A stretch of 64,000 nucleotides of DNA, taken from contig SXUP01000007.1 in the NCBI GenBank assembly GCA_005790505.1, positions 1-64,000 of the forward strand, in the 5' to 3' direction. The position numbers and the translations under genes are program-made. Shown here piece by piece: positions 26,454-35,131 of the stretch (its first letter is position 1; every line of letters starts with the position of its first letter). This stretch comes from Actinomycetota bacterium. Its GTDB lineage: Bacteria > Actinomycetota > Acidimicrobiia > Acidimicrobiales > Ilumatobacteraceae. Below the pieces are notes generated by a model. It saw only the letters and a list, made by a program, of their open reading frames with translations. It had not been told where the DNA came from and searched no databases.

Positions 26454-27437
26454 ATGCGCGCGGTTGTTTTGCGCTCATACGGAGGTCCAGAGGTTCTAGA
26501 AATTCAAGATGTCGTTGCCCCAACGCCAGGCAATGATGAAATTTCCGTGGATGTTGTTGCGACTGCTCTCAATCGCGCAGACCTCTTGCAGCGAATGGGT
26601 TTGTATCCCAATCCATTCCCAGATGATGTTGAGATTCCCGGTCTTGAATTTTCAGGAACTGTTCGGGCTGTTGGTGCCCATGTTCGTCGCTGGAGCACGG
26701 GAGACCCAGTGATGGGCATCGTGTCAGGAGGTGCGTATGCCCAACAACTCGTGCTGCCTGAGCGGCAAGCATTGAGAATTCCAAATGGTGTGAGTGTCGC
26801 CGATGCATCTGCGATTCCCGAGGTGTTTATCACCGCCTGGGATGCGCTCGTAGTGCAGGGCGGTTTGACGTCTGGCCGATGGGCTCTTGTGCATGCCGGA
26901 GCATCTGGCGTTGGCACAGCCGCGATTCAAATTTGCAAAGCAATCGGGGCGCGTGTTGCGGTCACTTGCTCGGCGGGCAAAGTTGATGCGTGTCGTTCGC
27001 TTGGTGCAGATCTTGTTGTGGATTACAGCACACAGGACTTTGTGGCACAGGTTGCACAGGCAACGTTGGGTGTTGGCGTTGATGTCGTGCTGGATGTGAT
27101 TGGCGGGGATTATCTAGATCGCAATATTGCTGCTCTTGCTTTGAAGGGACGCATTATTCAAGTTGGTGTAATGGCAGGGAAGCCCACCCTTTTCAATGTA
27201 GGTGTGCTGTTAGGGAAGCGGGCATCAATCATTGGCACGGTTCTGCGAGCCAGACCCGTAGAAGAGAAAATCACGATCTCTCAACGCTTTGCGACTGAAG
27301 TTCTGCCTCTTTTCGACTCTGGCATCTTGAGACCGATAATTGACTCGCGTTTTCAGCTTAAAGACATAGCAGCCGCTCAAGAGTTCATGGCAACAAATCG
27401 CAATATCGGGAAAATTGTTATTGATGTGACGGGCTAG
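26454..27437 (+). CDS. NAD(P)H quinone oxidoreductase, PIG3-like (MDR superfamily)
   Basis: A 327-residue medium-chain dehydrogenase/reductase without structural zinc cysteines. The N-terminal GroES-like domain includes ALNRADLLQRMG and PGLEFSGTV; the Rossmann domain has VHAGASGVGTAAIQICKA and DVVLDVIGG. The pattern is that of the TP53I3/PIG3 quinone oxidoreductase branch, which reduces quinones or enones with NADPH. It begins 4 bases after icd, which makes NADPH, and shares its operon. Its stop overlaps the gltA stop on the other strand by 4 bases. Confidence 0.88.
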   Translation: MRAVVLRSYGGPEVLEIQDVVAPTPGNDEISVDVVATALNRADLLQRMGLYPNPFPDDVEIPGLEFSGTVRAVGAHVRRWSTGDPVMGIVSGGAYAQQLVLPERQALRIPNGVSVADASAIPEVFITAWDALVVQGGLTSGRWALVHAGASGVGTAAIQICKAIGARVAVTCSAGKVDACRSLGADLVVDYSTQDFVAQVAQATLGVGVDVVLDVIGGDYLDRNIAALALKGRIIQVGVMAGKPTLFNVGVLLGKRASIIGTVLRARPVEEKITISQRFATEVLPLFDSGILRPIIDSRFQLKDIAAAQEFMATNRNIGKIVIDVTG

Positions 27438-28702
27438 CGCTTGGCAATCGCTATGTATTCACGCTCACCCAAGCCTGTGTACCACTGCCGTGGGCGACTA
27501 ATTTTTTGCTCTTTGTCAGCCAAAAGTTCTTGCATGTGAGCGAGCCAGCCGACCGTGCGCGGGATGGCAAATAACACCGTAAACATGTCAACCGGAAAAC
27601 CCAAGGCCTCGTATATCAACCCAGAGTAAAAGTCGACATTTGGATACAACTTGCGAGAAACAAAGTAGTCATCACTCAATGCCACTCTTTCGAGTTCAAG
27701 GGCTACTTCAAGAAGTGGATTCATGCCAGTAACTGCAAAGACTTCGTAAGCGGTGTTCTTGATAATTGTGGCACGAGGATCAAAGTTTTTATAAACGCGA
27801 TGTCCAAATCCCATCAGGCGACCATGTCCTGTTTTTACCTCTTCGATGAAAGCGGGCACATTGCTGACGTCTCCGATTTCGCTCAACATGCGCACAACGG
27901 CTTCGTTGGCGCCGCCATGCAATGGCCCATAGAGCGCTGCTGCTGCTGCTGCAGTAGCCGTATATGGGTCGGAGTTGGCAGAACTGACCACACGCATCGT
28001 GGTCGTACCACAGTTTTGTTCGTGGTCTGCGTGCAAGATAAACAAGACATCCATCGCCCGTGCGAGCACTGGGTTGACTTTGTAGTCGTCCCCAATGCGA
28101 AACATCATGTTCAAGAAATTTTCGCCATATGAAAGGGAATTATTGGGCGATACGAAGGGCAGTCCCTGGCTGAACCGATAGCACATTGCAGCGATAGTGG
28201 GAACTTTGGCGACAAGTCGCAGGATTTGCTTGTCAAATGATTCTTTTTCAAAAATATCCTTGGCGTCCTCATAGAAAGTTCCGAGTGCGGCAATCGCCGA
28301 AATGAACATTCCCATCGGATGGGCGTCGTAGTGGAAACCATCAACAAACCGCTTGCGCATGTTTTCATGAATCATGGTGTGATGCGTTACGTCAAATTGC
28401 CACGTTTTGAGCTCTGAGGCAGTCGGCAGTTGTCCGTTGATTAAGAGATATGCGACCTCTAGAAAAGTTGAATTTTTGGCAAGTTGTTCGATTGGGTAGC
28501 CGCGATAGCGCAGAATTCCAGCATCACCATCGAGATAGGTGATGGAAGATGCGCATGATGCGGTGGATAAATACGCCGGATCATACATAAACAGGTTGGG
28601 GTCTAAATCCCGCAGTGCGGAGGAGCTGAAAACTCCACCAGTGATAGGCACTGTCACTTTTTTTCCGGTTCGATCGTCGATAATTGTGATGGTGTCAGCC
28701 AT
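27434..28702 (-). CDS. gltA: Citrate synthase
   Basis: A 422-residue type I citrate synthase, condensing acetyl-CoA and oxaloacetate. Seen: GILRYRGYPIEQLA, FILHADHEQNCGTTTMR with the catalytic His, LHGGANEAVVRML, GFGHRVYKNFDPRA and the late Asp region NVDFYSGLIYEALG. The ATG has a good ribosome site GAGGAG. It is head-on to icd and shares its strand with the carboxylase gene upstream. Confidence 0.96.
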   Translation of the reverse strand: MADTITIIDDRTGKKVTVPITGGVFSSSALRDLDPNLFMYDPAYLSTASCASSITYLDGDAGILRYRGYPIEQLAKNSTFLEVAYLLINGQLPTASELKTWQFDVTHHTMIHENMRKRFVDGFHYDAHPMGMFISAIAALGTFYEDAKDIFEKESFDKQILRLVAKVPTIAAMCYRFSQGLPFVSPNNSLSYGENFLNMMFRIGDDYKVNPVLARAMDVLFILHADHEQNCGTTTMRVVSSANSDPYTATAAAAAALYGPLHGGANEAVVRMLSEIGDVSNVPAFIEEVKTGHGRLMGFGHRVYKNFDPRATIIKNTAYEVFAVTGMNPLLEVALELERVALSDDYFVSRKLYPNVDFYSGLIYEALGFPVDMFTVLFAIPRTVGWLAHMQELLADKEQKISRPRQWYTGLGEREYIAIAKR

Positions 28703-28720
28703 TGGGATCTCCTCTACTGA

Positions 28721-28780
28721 CTAAATTGGATGGGGCTTCCTCCCCATTCTTTATGATAGAGCACGGCGCTACTACGACAA
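28721..28780 (-). promoter_or_regulatory. gltA promoter and 5' leader with hairpin / mini-ORF
   Basis: Read on the minus strand: TTGTCG (28780-28775), 16 bases, TATCAT (28758-28753), 5 bases, then ATGGGG-AGGAAG-CCCCAT (28747-28730), a perfect 6-bp hairpin. The same ATG opens an 8-codon mini-ORF (MGRKPHPI) ending at TAG 28721, ahead of the gltA ribosome site and ATG 28702. Confidence 0.45.
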
Positions 28781-28791
28781 GAGTTGACCGC

Positions 28792-30162
28792 TTACAGCGG
28801 AGAGTTGTCATGCTTGCGTCGTGTCAATTTTTCCCGCTTGTCACGCAACATATGCAGAGTGGCGCATATTTCCGACCGAGTGTCTGCAGGATCAATGACA
28901 GCGTCCACGTATCCACGTTCGGCCGCAATATACGGATTTAAAAGTCGTTCCGAGTAGTCAGTTTCAAAGGCTGCTTTTTCTTGGGGTGTGGCACGCCTCT
29001 GCAAAATGGCGGCTGCCTGCCCCGCTCCCATAACGGCGAGTTCGGCCCATGGCCAGGCCAAACATAAATCATTTCCCATTTTTTTTGAGTCCATGACTAT
29101 GTATGCGCCACCATAGGACTTACGCAAGATAACGCAGATGCGGGGCACTGTGGCGCGACCATAGGCAAACACAAGTTGAGCACCATGGCGAATCATGCCC
29201 CGCCATTCCAAGTCTTTGCCAGGATAAAAACCAGGAGTGTCAACCAGCGTAATTATCGGGATATTGAAGGCGTCACAGAACCCAACAAAGCGTGCGGCTT
29301 TTTGTGATGCCGCGATGTCGAGAGTTCCGGCCAAAGACATTGGCTGATTTGCAACAACTCCCACTGGGTAACCAGCCATCGTCGTAAATCCGGTGACGAC
29401 ATTGGTCGCCCACAAGGGGCGCAGTTCAAAAAAATGAGCATCATCGCTCAGAGCCGTGATTACTCTGCGTATGTCGTAACTGCCAGTAGAGGTGGGGGGT
29501 ATCACGGCGCCAGCCTCTGGCGTGAGTCGATCATCAGGATCGTCGGTGTACATGACAACAGGTAGTTTGTGCACACTATCTGGCAAGTATGAAAGCAATG
29601 ACTCCACCCACTGCACGGCGGATGCGACGTCAGGTACTACTGCAGTCGTCGCACCACTTTGACGCGCATGTGTATCTGAGCCACCAAGCTCTTCATTGGA
29701 CACTGCGATGCCAGTGAAGTCTGCGACCATCGCTGGTCCCGACACAAAGGCGTAGGAATCTTCTGTCATGACAACAAAATCTGCAAGACCAATCAACAAC
29801 GCTGGTCCTGAAACTGCAGGTCCCGAAACAATGCAAACTGTGGGCACGATACCTGAGCAGTTGGCAAGGGCTTTGGCTGCCAAACCCCAACCGTGCAACG
29901 CGGCAACTCCTTCTTCAATGTCTGCGCCTGATGACGCTATTACTGCGATAAACGGGAGCCCTTTTGACAATGCGGTTTGAGCTGCCAATGCAATCACGCT
30001 TGAAGCAGCAGCGGACAAGGCGCCACGATGAATCGAGCCGTCAACATCTAGCCAGACAACCTGACGCCCCGTACTCAATTGCCGAACAGATGCGTGTGCG
30101 GCTCCAGGAATCAGGCGCTGAAGCGGCAACTCAAAAGGATCAGCGTCTGTTGTCATGACCAC
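28792..30162 (-). CDS. Acyl-CoA carboxylase, carboxyltransferase (beta) subunit
   Basis: A 456-residue crotonase-fold carboxyltransferase of the biotin-dependent acyl-CoA carboxylase family (AccD/PccB/MmdA-like). Both halves are visible: SGPAVSGPALLIGLADFVVM in the N-domain and DTPGFYPGKDLEWRGMIRHGAQL plus ILRKSYGGAYIVMDSKKMGND in the C-domain. It is shorter than the usual 510-530 residues and no biotin-carboxylase gene is adjacent. GTG 30162 has TAGTGT 6 nt upstream and is preferred to ATG 30156, two codons later. Confidence 0.88.
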   Translation of the reverse strand: MVMTTDADPFELPLQRLIPGAAHASVRQLSTGRQVVWLDVDGSIHRGALSAAASSVIALAAQTALSKGLPFIAVIASSGADIEEGVAALHGWGLAAKALANCSGIVPTVCIVSGPAVSGPALLIGLADFVVMTEDSYAFVSGPAMVADFTGIAVSNEELGGSDTHARQSGATTAVVPDVASAVQWVESLLSYLPDSVHKLPVVMYTDDPDDRLTPEAGAVIPPTSTGSYDIRRVITALSDDAHFFELRPLWATNVVTGFTTMAGYPVGVVANQPMSLAGTLDIAASQKAARFVGFCDAFNIPIITLVDTPGFYPGKDLEWRGMIRHGAQLVFAYGRATVPRICVILRKSYGGAYIVMDSKKMGNDLCLAWPWAELAVMGAGQAAAILQRRATPQEKAAFETDYSERLLNPYIAAERGYVDAVIDPADTRSEICATLHMLRDKREKLTRRKHDNSPL

Positions 30163-30204
30163 TCCCACACACTATGTCCTTGACCAGGGAAGTCCGTTGT
30201 GGCG

Positions 30205-31110
30205 CTATAGATAAACACCAGGTTGGCGATTGGCGCGTTGCTTGACGACGGCGGCGGTTACTTGACCAACAGCCAGGGTAGGCGCGCTTGGTCGAGGGCG
30301 AATGCGTTGAACCCAGCCAACGGTTCGTCGCGGGAGTTCTGGAATTGAAATTCGAGTGAAGTCACCTTGGATCCAGCCGGGAATTGCCGTGGCTGGGACA
30401 ATTGCAGGGCCAAAGTTTTCAAAGGCCAGTGATGTCATCAGCCTCACACCGTCGATTTCTGCCAATGGGGACAATTCAACTTGTTTATTCGCCGCTGCTC
30501 TGTCAATAATCCTGCGCAATGCCGAGCCGCGTGGTGGTAACAAAATGTTATGTCGGCTGAGTTCCTTAATTGTGATTGTTGTGCGGTCGGCAAGTTCGTG
30601 AGAAGTGTGGGCCAGCAGAACCAGATCTTCAGCAAAGAGATGAGTTGTTTCTACCTCGGATGACTCCGCTGGAAGGTGAACAATGGCGGCATCAAGATGA
30701 CCTTCAAGCAGTCGGGGAATTAGCGTGCTCGTGCCACCCTCAAAAATTGTGATCTTGACGTTTGGATGTGAACGCGAGAGTGCCCCGAGCATTTTGGGCA
30801 TCAACCAGCGAGCGGTTGTGCCGATGCTTCCCAAGCGACAGGCACCGGCGACATTGTCGCCAAGAGAGGACATGTCAGCGCCAATGTCTTCAATTTCATG
30901 CAGGATTCTGCGGGCCCGTTCGGCCACTAACTCGCCTTCGTCCGTGAGACCTCCATGGTGACGATCAACAAGTACAACATCAAGTTCTGCCTCGAGGCGA
31001 GCAATATGGGCTGAAATGTTTGACTGCACCGTCATTAGAGACCGCGCAGCAGCCGAGAAGGTTTTATGTTCGTCAATCGCCAAAAGGCTTTGAAGTTGCT
31101 TGATTTCCAT
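30205..31110 (-). CDS. LysR-family transcriptional regulator
   Basis: A 301-residue LysR regulator. Residues 1-60 are the winged helix (LQSLLAIDEHKTFSAAARSLMTVQSNISAHIARLEAELD split over the helix-turn-helix), and residues about 90-290 the periplasmic-binding-like effector domain (LGSIGTTARWLMPKMLG). The effector is unknown. The gene lies between acn and the carboxylase in the same direction. Upstream is a 238-base stretch rich in hairpins. The start has a weak AGG ribosome site. Confidence 0.9.
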   Translation of the reverse strand: MEIKQLQSLLAIDEHKTFSAAARSLMTVQSNISAHIARLEAELDVVLVDRHHGGLTDEGELVAERARRILHEIEDIGADMSSLGDNVAGACRLGSIGTTARWLMPKMLGALSRSHPNVKITIFEGGTSTLIPRLLEGHLDAAIVHLPAESSEVETTHLFAEDLVLLAHTSHELADRTTITIKELSRHNILLPPRGSALRRIIDRAAANKQVELSPLAEIDGVRLMTSLAFENFGPAIVPATAIPGWIQGDFTRISIPELPRRTVGWVQRIRPRPSAPTLAVGQVTAAVVKQRANRQPGVYL

Positions 31111-31229
31111 TGCTGAGCCTGTCTTTTATGAATTTAGCCCGCCAAAGGGCTATCTCTAAAAACGATAGCAACTATCATGTCATTCGGCTTGAGTGTTGTC
31201 GCAATTTCAACCATAATTTAGTTATAAAT

Positions 31230-31328
31230 CCGATGGGTTATCCCCATTTCCCATCGGCAAGAACCCCAGATGGGACCCCCCTCCCATTGGGTTTAGGTTG
31301 AGAAGCCCCGCGCCCCCATGCGGGGTTT
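31230..31328. repeat. Three consecutive hairpins between lysR and acn
   Basis: Hairpin 1: CCGATGGG (31230-31237) with CCCATCGG (31250-31257), 12-base loop. Hairpin 2: 31262-31274 with 31283-31293, 11 pairs with two single-base bulges, 8-base loop. Hairpin 3 is terminator-like: AAGCCCCGC (31303-31311) with GCGGGGTTT (31320-31328), one G-T pair, followed on the plus strand by CTCCCGTTTT. They may form the acn 3' end or a plus-strand small RNA. Confidence 0.6.
31303..31328. terminator. Terminator-like hairpin downstream of acn
   Basis: A nine-pair GC-rich stem with an 8-base loop, 20 bases past the acn stop. The T-rich side (GGGGTTTCT, later TTTT) is on the plus strand; on the minus strand the tail is CTTCTC, so termination could work in both directions. 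Confidence 0.6.
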
Positions 31329-31348
31329 CTCCCGTTTTAGGGGCTGGT

Positions 31349-33613
31349 TTATCCTTGACGGGCCACTTTGGCCCGAACGATATTGAGTGCCGATCCAGAG
31401 ATAAACCAGGCCACTTGTTCGCTGCTAAATGTGTGTTTGGCATCAAACTCAACGCTGGTGCCGTCGGACTTATTGATTACACATTTGACATCGACATCTG
31501 GAACTGGCGGAAGGTCGAGAATGCTGATCGTGTCAGATTCGTTGATGGAATCATATATCGCGGGGTCGGCAAATGTCAGCGGAATCAGACCTTGTTTTTT
31601 TAGATTCGTATCGTGAATGCGGGCAAATGATCGCGCAAAGATAACAACACCACCGCGAAGTCGTGGCTCCATTGCAGCGTGCTCTCTTGATGAACCTTCT
31701 CCGTAATTCTGATCACCAACTGCACACCAATTCATGCCTGCCTCGCTGTATCTTTTGGCAATCTCCGGAAAACTACGTGTCTTTCCGTCAGTAATGTCGA
31801 GTCCTTCACCCACTGCATTTGTAAAAGCATTGACGACGCCGATGAACAAGTTGCCGGAAATGTTTTCAAGGTGCCCCCGATATTTGAGCCATTTACCAGC
31901 GGCTGAAATATGGTCAGTAGTACATTTACCTTGAGCTTTCATAAGAATCGGCAAATTAAGGTAATCTTTGCCATCCCAAGGGGCAAATGGTTGCAGCAGT
32001 TGCAGTCGATCGCTTGTCGGACTTACTTCAATGACAATCGAACTGCCGTCTTTCGGTGGCGCAATAAACGTGTCAACACCGGCTTCATATCCGTGTGCCG
32101 GCAACACTTCTCCGATTGGGGGATCAAGTTTTATTTCTGTTCCGTCTGGGGCGGTGAGTGTGTCAGTGATCGGATTGAAATCGAGTCGACCTGCAAGTGC
32201 AAGGGCTACTACCGTGTCGGGGCTCGTGACAAAAGACAATGTGTGTGATGATCCATCATTGCGTTTAGGAAAATTGCGATTGAAAGAGTTGACGATGGTG
32301 TTGGCACTAGCGTTCACATCTGCAGAGCGTTCCCATTGACCAATGCATGGTCCGCAGGCGTTAGCCAAAACCGTCGCTCCGATTGCTTCGAGATCCGCCA
32401 ACAAACCATCCCGCTCAATAGTGGCGCGAATCTGTTCGCTCCCGGGGGTAATCAACAACTCTGTCTTTGACCGTAAGCCTTTTGCTGCTGCTTGTCTGGC
32501 AATTGATGCCGCTCGTGTGATGTCTTCATATGACGAGTTGGTACATGAACCAACAAGGGCAGAAGATATTTTAAGTGGCCAATCGTTTTTGCGTGCAGCA
32601 TCTGCGATACCTGAACCCAACGAATGAGCACGGTCAGGGGAGTGGGGACCGTTGATGAGTGGTTTTAGCGTCGAGAGGTCAATCTCAATCATGCGGTCAT
32701 AAGTTGCGCCATCATCTGCGCGCAGATCACGAGCAACGACATCTGCTGCAGCTGCAATGGAGGCACGGCCTGTTGCTCGCAAATACGCCGACATATTGGA
32801 GTCGTACCCAAACACCGAACAAGTTGCGCCAATCTCTGCGCCCATGTTGCAAATCGTGGCCTTGCCCGTGGCCGATATCGTGTCAGCACCTGGTCCGCAA
32901 TATTCGACAATGGCGCCAGTGCCACCTTCTACGGTGAGTTGACGCGCAACTTCTAAAATGACATCTTTGGGACTTGACCAACCCGATAATGAGCCAGTCA
33001 GGTGCACACCAATTACTTTTGGCCAACGAACATTAAATGCAAAGCCGGTCATTACGTCAACTGCATCGGCTCCACCAACACCGATGGCCACCATTGCGAG
33101 TCCACCTGCATTTGGAGTGTGGCTGTCGGTGCCAATCATCATCCCACCAGGAAATGCATAGTGTTCGAGCACCACTTGATGAATGATGCCGCTTCCAGGA
33201 CCCCAAAACCCCAAGCCATATTTGGCGCAAACAGTGCGCAAGAAGTCATAGACCTCTCGGTTTGTGTTGTTGGCAACTTGCAAATCCAATTTGGCACCAA
33301 CTTTTGCCAAAATCAAATGGTCGCAATGAACGGTGCTTGGAACAGACGTGGTGGTTAGACCCGCCGTCATGAATTGGAGCAGTGCCATTTGTGCCGTGGC
33401 GTCCTGCATTGCAACTCGATCAGGTGTGAAGTCCGCGTAACTGCGACCGCGTTCCATTTCTTGTGTTGACGGCTCGACAAGGTGATTGATTAAAATTTTT
33501 TCGGTGAGGGTAAGCGCTCGACCGAGGCGCGAGCGACCGAGTTCAGAGTTAGCCGCAAGAGACGCATAGACCTGGTCAACAAGTTCTTGCGGAGTCTGGG
33601 CAGCAACGGTCAT
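31349..33613 (-). CDS. acn: Aconitate hydratase, mitochondrial-like type
   Basis: A 754-residue aconitase interconverting citrate and isocitrate. It matches the mitochondrial (ACO2-like) branch in length and sequence (VAMQDATAQMALLQFM, VPSTVHCDHLI, GTDSHTPNAGGL), not the 890-residue AcnA/IRP form. The [4Fe-4S] ligands are in ALVGSCTNSSYEDI and ANACGPCIGQW. The C-terminal swivel domain has GDQNYGEGSSREHAAMEPR. It is divergent from gntR, with 70 bases between starts. Confidence 0.96.
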   Translation of the reverse strand: MTVAAQTPQELVDQVYASLAANSELGRSRLGRALTLTEKILINHLVEPSTQEMERGRSYADFTPDRVAMQDATAQMALLQFMTAGLTTTSVPSTVHCDHLILAKVGAKLDLQVANNTNREVYDFLRTVCAKYGLGFWGPGSGIIHQVVLEHYAFPGGMMIGTDSHTPNAGGLAMVAIGVGGADAVDVMTGFAFNVRWPKVIGVHLTGSLSGWSSPKDVILEVARQLTVEGGTGAIVEYCGPGADTISATGKATICNMGAEIGATCSVFGYDSNMSAYLRATGRASIAAAADVVARDLRADDGATYDRMIEIDLSTLKPLINGPHSPDRAHSLGSGIADAARKNDWPLKISSALVGSCTNSSYEDITRAASIARQAAAKGLRSKTELLITPGSEQIRATIERDGLLADLEAIGATVLANACGPCIGQWERSADVNASANTIVNSFNRNFPKRNDGSSHTLSFVTSPDTVVALALAGRLDFNPITDTLTAPDGTEIKLDPPIGEVLPAHGYEAGVDTFIAPPKDGSSIVIEVSPTSDRLQLLQPFAPWDGKDYLNLPILMKAQGKCTTDHISAAGKWLKYRGHLENISGNLFIGVVNAFTNAVGEGLDITDGKTRSFPEIAKRYSEAGMNWCAVGDQNYGEGSSREHAAMEPRLRGGVVIFARSFARIHDTNLKKQGLIPLTFADPAIYDSINESDTISILDLPPVPDVDVKCVINKSDGTSVEFDAKHTFSSEQVAWFISGSALNIVRAKVARQG

Positions 33614-33683
33614 CAGGGCTCGATTCGGTGTTGATTGTTATCAATGTATACAACTATAATACAAGTGTGGTTAGAATGCAAGC
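33614..33683. promoter_or_regulatory. acn / gntR divergent control region
   Basis: TAGAAT (33672-33677) lies 6 nt before the gntR GTG, giving a leaderless gntR. Upstream of it, 33649-33667 holds TACAAC and TACAAG 11 bases apart with TATAAT between, matching the icd element at 16 of 19 positions. TGTATACA (33645-33652) is a perfect 8-base palindrome of the GTATAC kind seen in GntR/HutC operators. Confidence 0.55.
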
Positions 33684-34415
33684 GTGAGAACAATTCGATA
33701 TCACGGAATCGCCGATGAACTGCGCTTGCGGGTGTCGTCTGGGGTTTATGCGGCAGGACGACTGTTGCCTAGTGAATCTGTCATGTCAGTGGAGTTTTCC
33801 GTCAGTCGCGTCACGATTCGCAAGGCGCTTGAAATCCTGCGTGACGAAGGCCTCGTCAAGGCTCGTCAAGGATTTGGCTGGTTTGTCGCTGGCAAGCCAG
33901 TGCAACAACCCTTGGGGCGACTCGCCACAATTGAGGATCAAATGCGTGACAGCGGGATGCAGCCAGAGCGACGCATTCTTGAATTTGTTTTTGAAAAAGC
34001 CCCACGTGATGTCGCAACAATACTTGGCACCCAGCAAGTCTTGCGCGTGACGCGCCTCAATACCGCTGACAACGAACCATTTGCCCTGGTCACTGTTTGG
34101 TGTTCTGCTGATCTCGGACAACACTTGTCGCGTGCAGATGTAGAACGGTCTCCGTTTTATGAACTACTTGAAGTTCCCCTTAGTGGAGCGTCACAAACAA
34201 TCGGCGCCGATGCCGCTCGTGCGCCAGAGGCAGAACTCCTCAACATTCCGATTGGTTCGCCCGTTTTGCGGTGTGAACGCATTACATCTGGAACTAGTGG
34301 GCAAGTAGTTTTGGTTTCCAGACACGTGTTTCCGGCCCACCGCACAGAGTTTGTGGTTGAACTTCCGTTTGCCGAGCCTTCAATTGCCCCATCTGGGCTT
34401 CGTCTAGTTGACTAG
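33684..34415 (+). CDS. GntR-family regulator with UTRA domain (HutC subfamily)
   Basis: A 243-residue regulator. Residues 1-70 are the GntR winged helix (LLPSESVMSVEFSVSRVTIRKALEILRDEGLV), residues about 85-240 a UTRA small-molecule domain (RILEFVFEKAPRDV, then RCERITSG). Because it is divergent from acn and its control region shares a 19-base element with icd, it may control these TCA genes and itself. The effector is unknown; a TCA intermediate is only a guess. The start is GTG. Confidence 0.9.
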   Translation: MRTIRYHGIADELRLRVSSGVYAAGRLLPSESVMSVEFSVSRVTIRKALEILRDEGLVKARQGFGWFVAGKPVQQPLGRLATIEDQMRDSGMQPERRILEFVFEKAPRDVATILGTQQVLRVTRLNTADNEPFALVTVWCSADLGQHLSRADVERSPFYELLEVPLSGASQTIGADAARAPEAELLNIPIGSPVLRCERITSGTSGQVVLVSRHVFPAHRTEFVVELPFAEPSIAPSGLRLVD

Positions 34416-35131
34416 GTTGCGACGGAAACGAATTGTTTTTGCCAGCCAGCTGAGTCAATTTTTAGTCCAGCACGAATAGCCTCAAGAACTTGACCACGGA
34501 CCCGCTTTTTGCTGGCGAAATGTGCAGAAGCATTGAGACCTTTCGTGGACTGCGCAAAATTCATGGCGGATTCCATCAAGTCAGATTCATCGACGACGAG
34601 ATCAAGAAACCCCGTCTCAACTGCATTATCTGGCGTGAACACTTCAGCGAGCATGACCGCGCGGTTCAGAGCAGATGGCGTCAAGCGATTGCGCATTATT
34701 TCAATTGTTGAGTACGGCATGGTCATGCCAATAGCCACTTCGTTCGCTGTGTAGCGAAAATTGCCTTTGACGCCAATGCGATAGTCTCCCGAAAGAAGAA
34801 GAAACACTCCCATCGCAATTGCGTGACCACCGCACGCAACGACCACTGGACTCGGAAAACTCAACAACCGAAGCGCTAGTTCAATGCCACCATCAAGCAT
34901 TGCCGCGGCATCTGCTCCGCCAGCACTAAGAGTCTTGAGATCGAATCCTGCAGAGAGGATTCCAGGACGCCCCGCTAGAACCACGGTGGCTTTGTCCTTT
35001 TCTGCTTGGTCTAGTGCTTTGTTGAGGCCACTCTGCATCGCAATTGAGAGGGCATTTGCTTTGCCGTCATCCATCGTGATGACAGCGACACCGTCTGTCA
35101 TCACGCATGTAACAGAATCGTTTGTCACCAT
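34412..35131 (-). CDS. Crotonase/enoyl-CoA hydratase family protein
   Basis: A 239-residue crotonase-fold protein. The oxyanion region LAGRPGILSAGFDLKTL and the central GGHAIAMGVFLLLSGDYRIG are clear; the first catalytic Glu position of enoyl-CoA hydratases is not obvious, so it may be a different crotonase activity. ATG 35131 overlaps the nitroreductase stop by 7 bases, and it is probably translated from the same message. It converges on gntR with a 4-base overlap of stops. Confidence 0.85.
   Translation of the reverse strand: MVTNDSVTCVMTDGVAVITMDDGKANALSIAMQSGLNKALDQAEKDKATVVLAGRPGILSAGFDLKTLSAGGADAAAMLDGGIELALRLLSFPSPVVVACGGHAIAMGVFLLLSGDYRIGVKGNFRYTANEVAIGMTMPYSTIEIMRNRLTPSALNRAVMLAEVFTPDNAVETGFLDLVVDESDLMESAMNFAQSTKGLNASAHFASKKRVRGQVLEAIRAGLKIDSAGWQKQFVSVAT

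Noticed and set aside
31125-31301. Possible 58-residue plus-strand gene ending just before the terminator-like hairpin
   Set aside because: Composition is not protein-like, it runs through two strong hairpins, and no promoter or ribosome site was seen; a structured RNA or 3' UTR is more likely.
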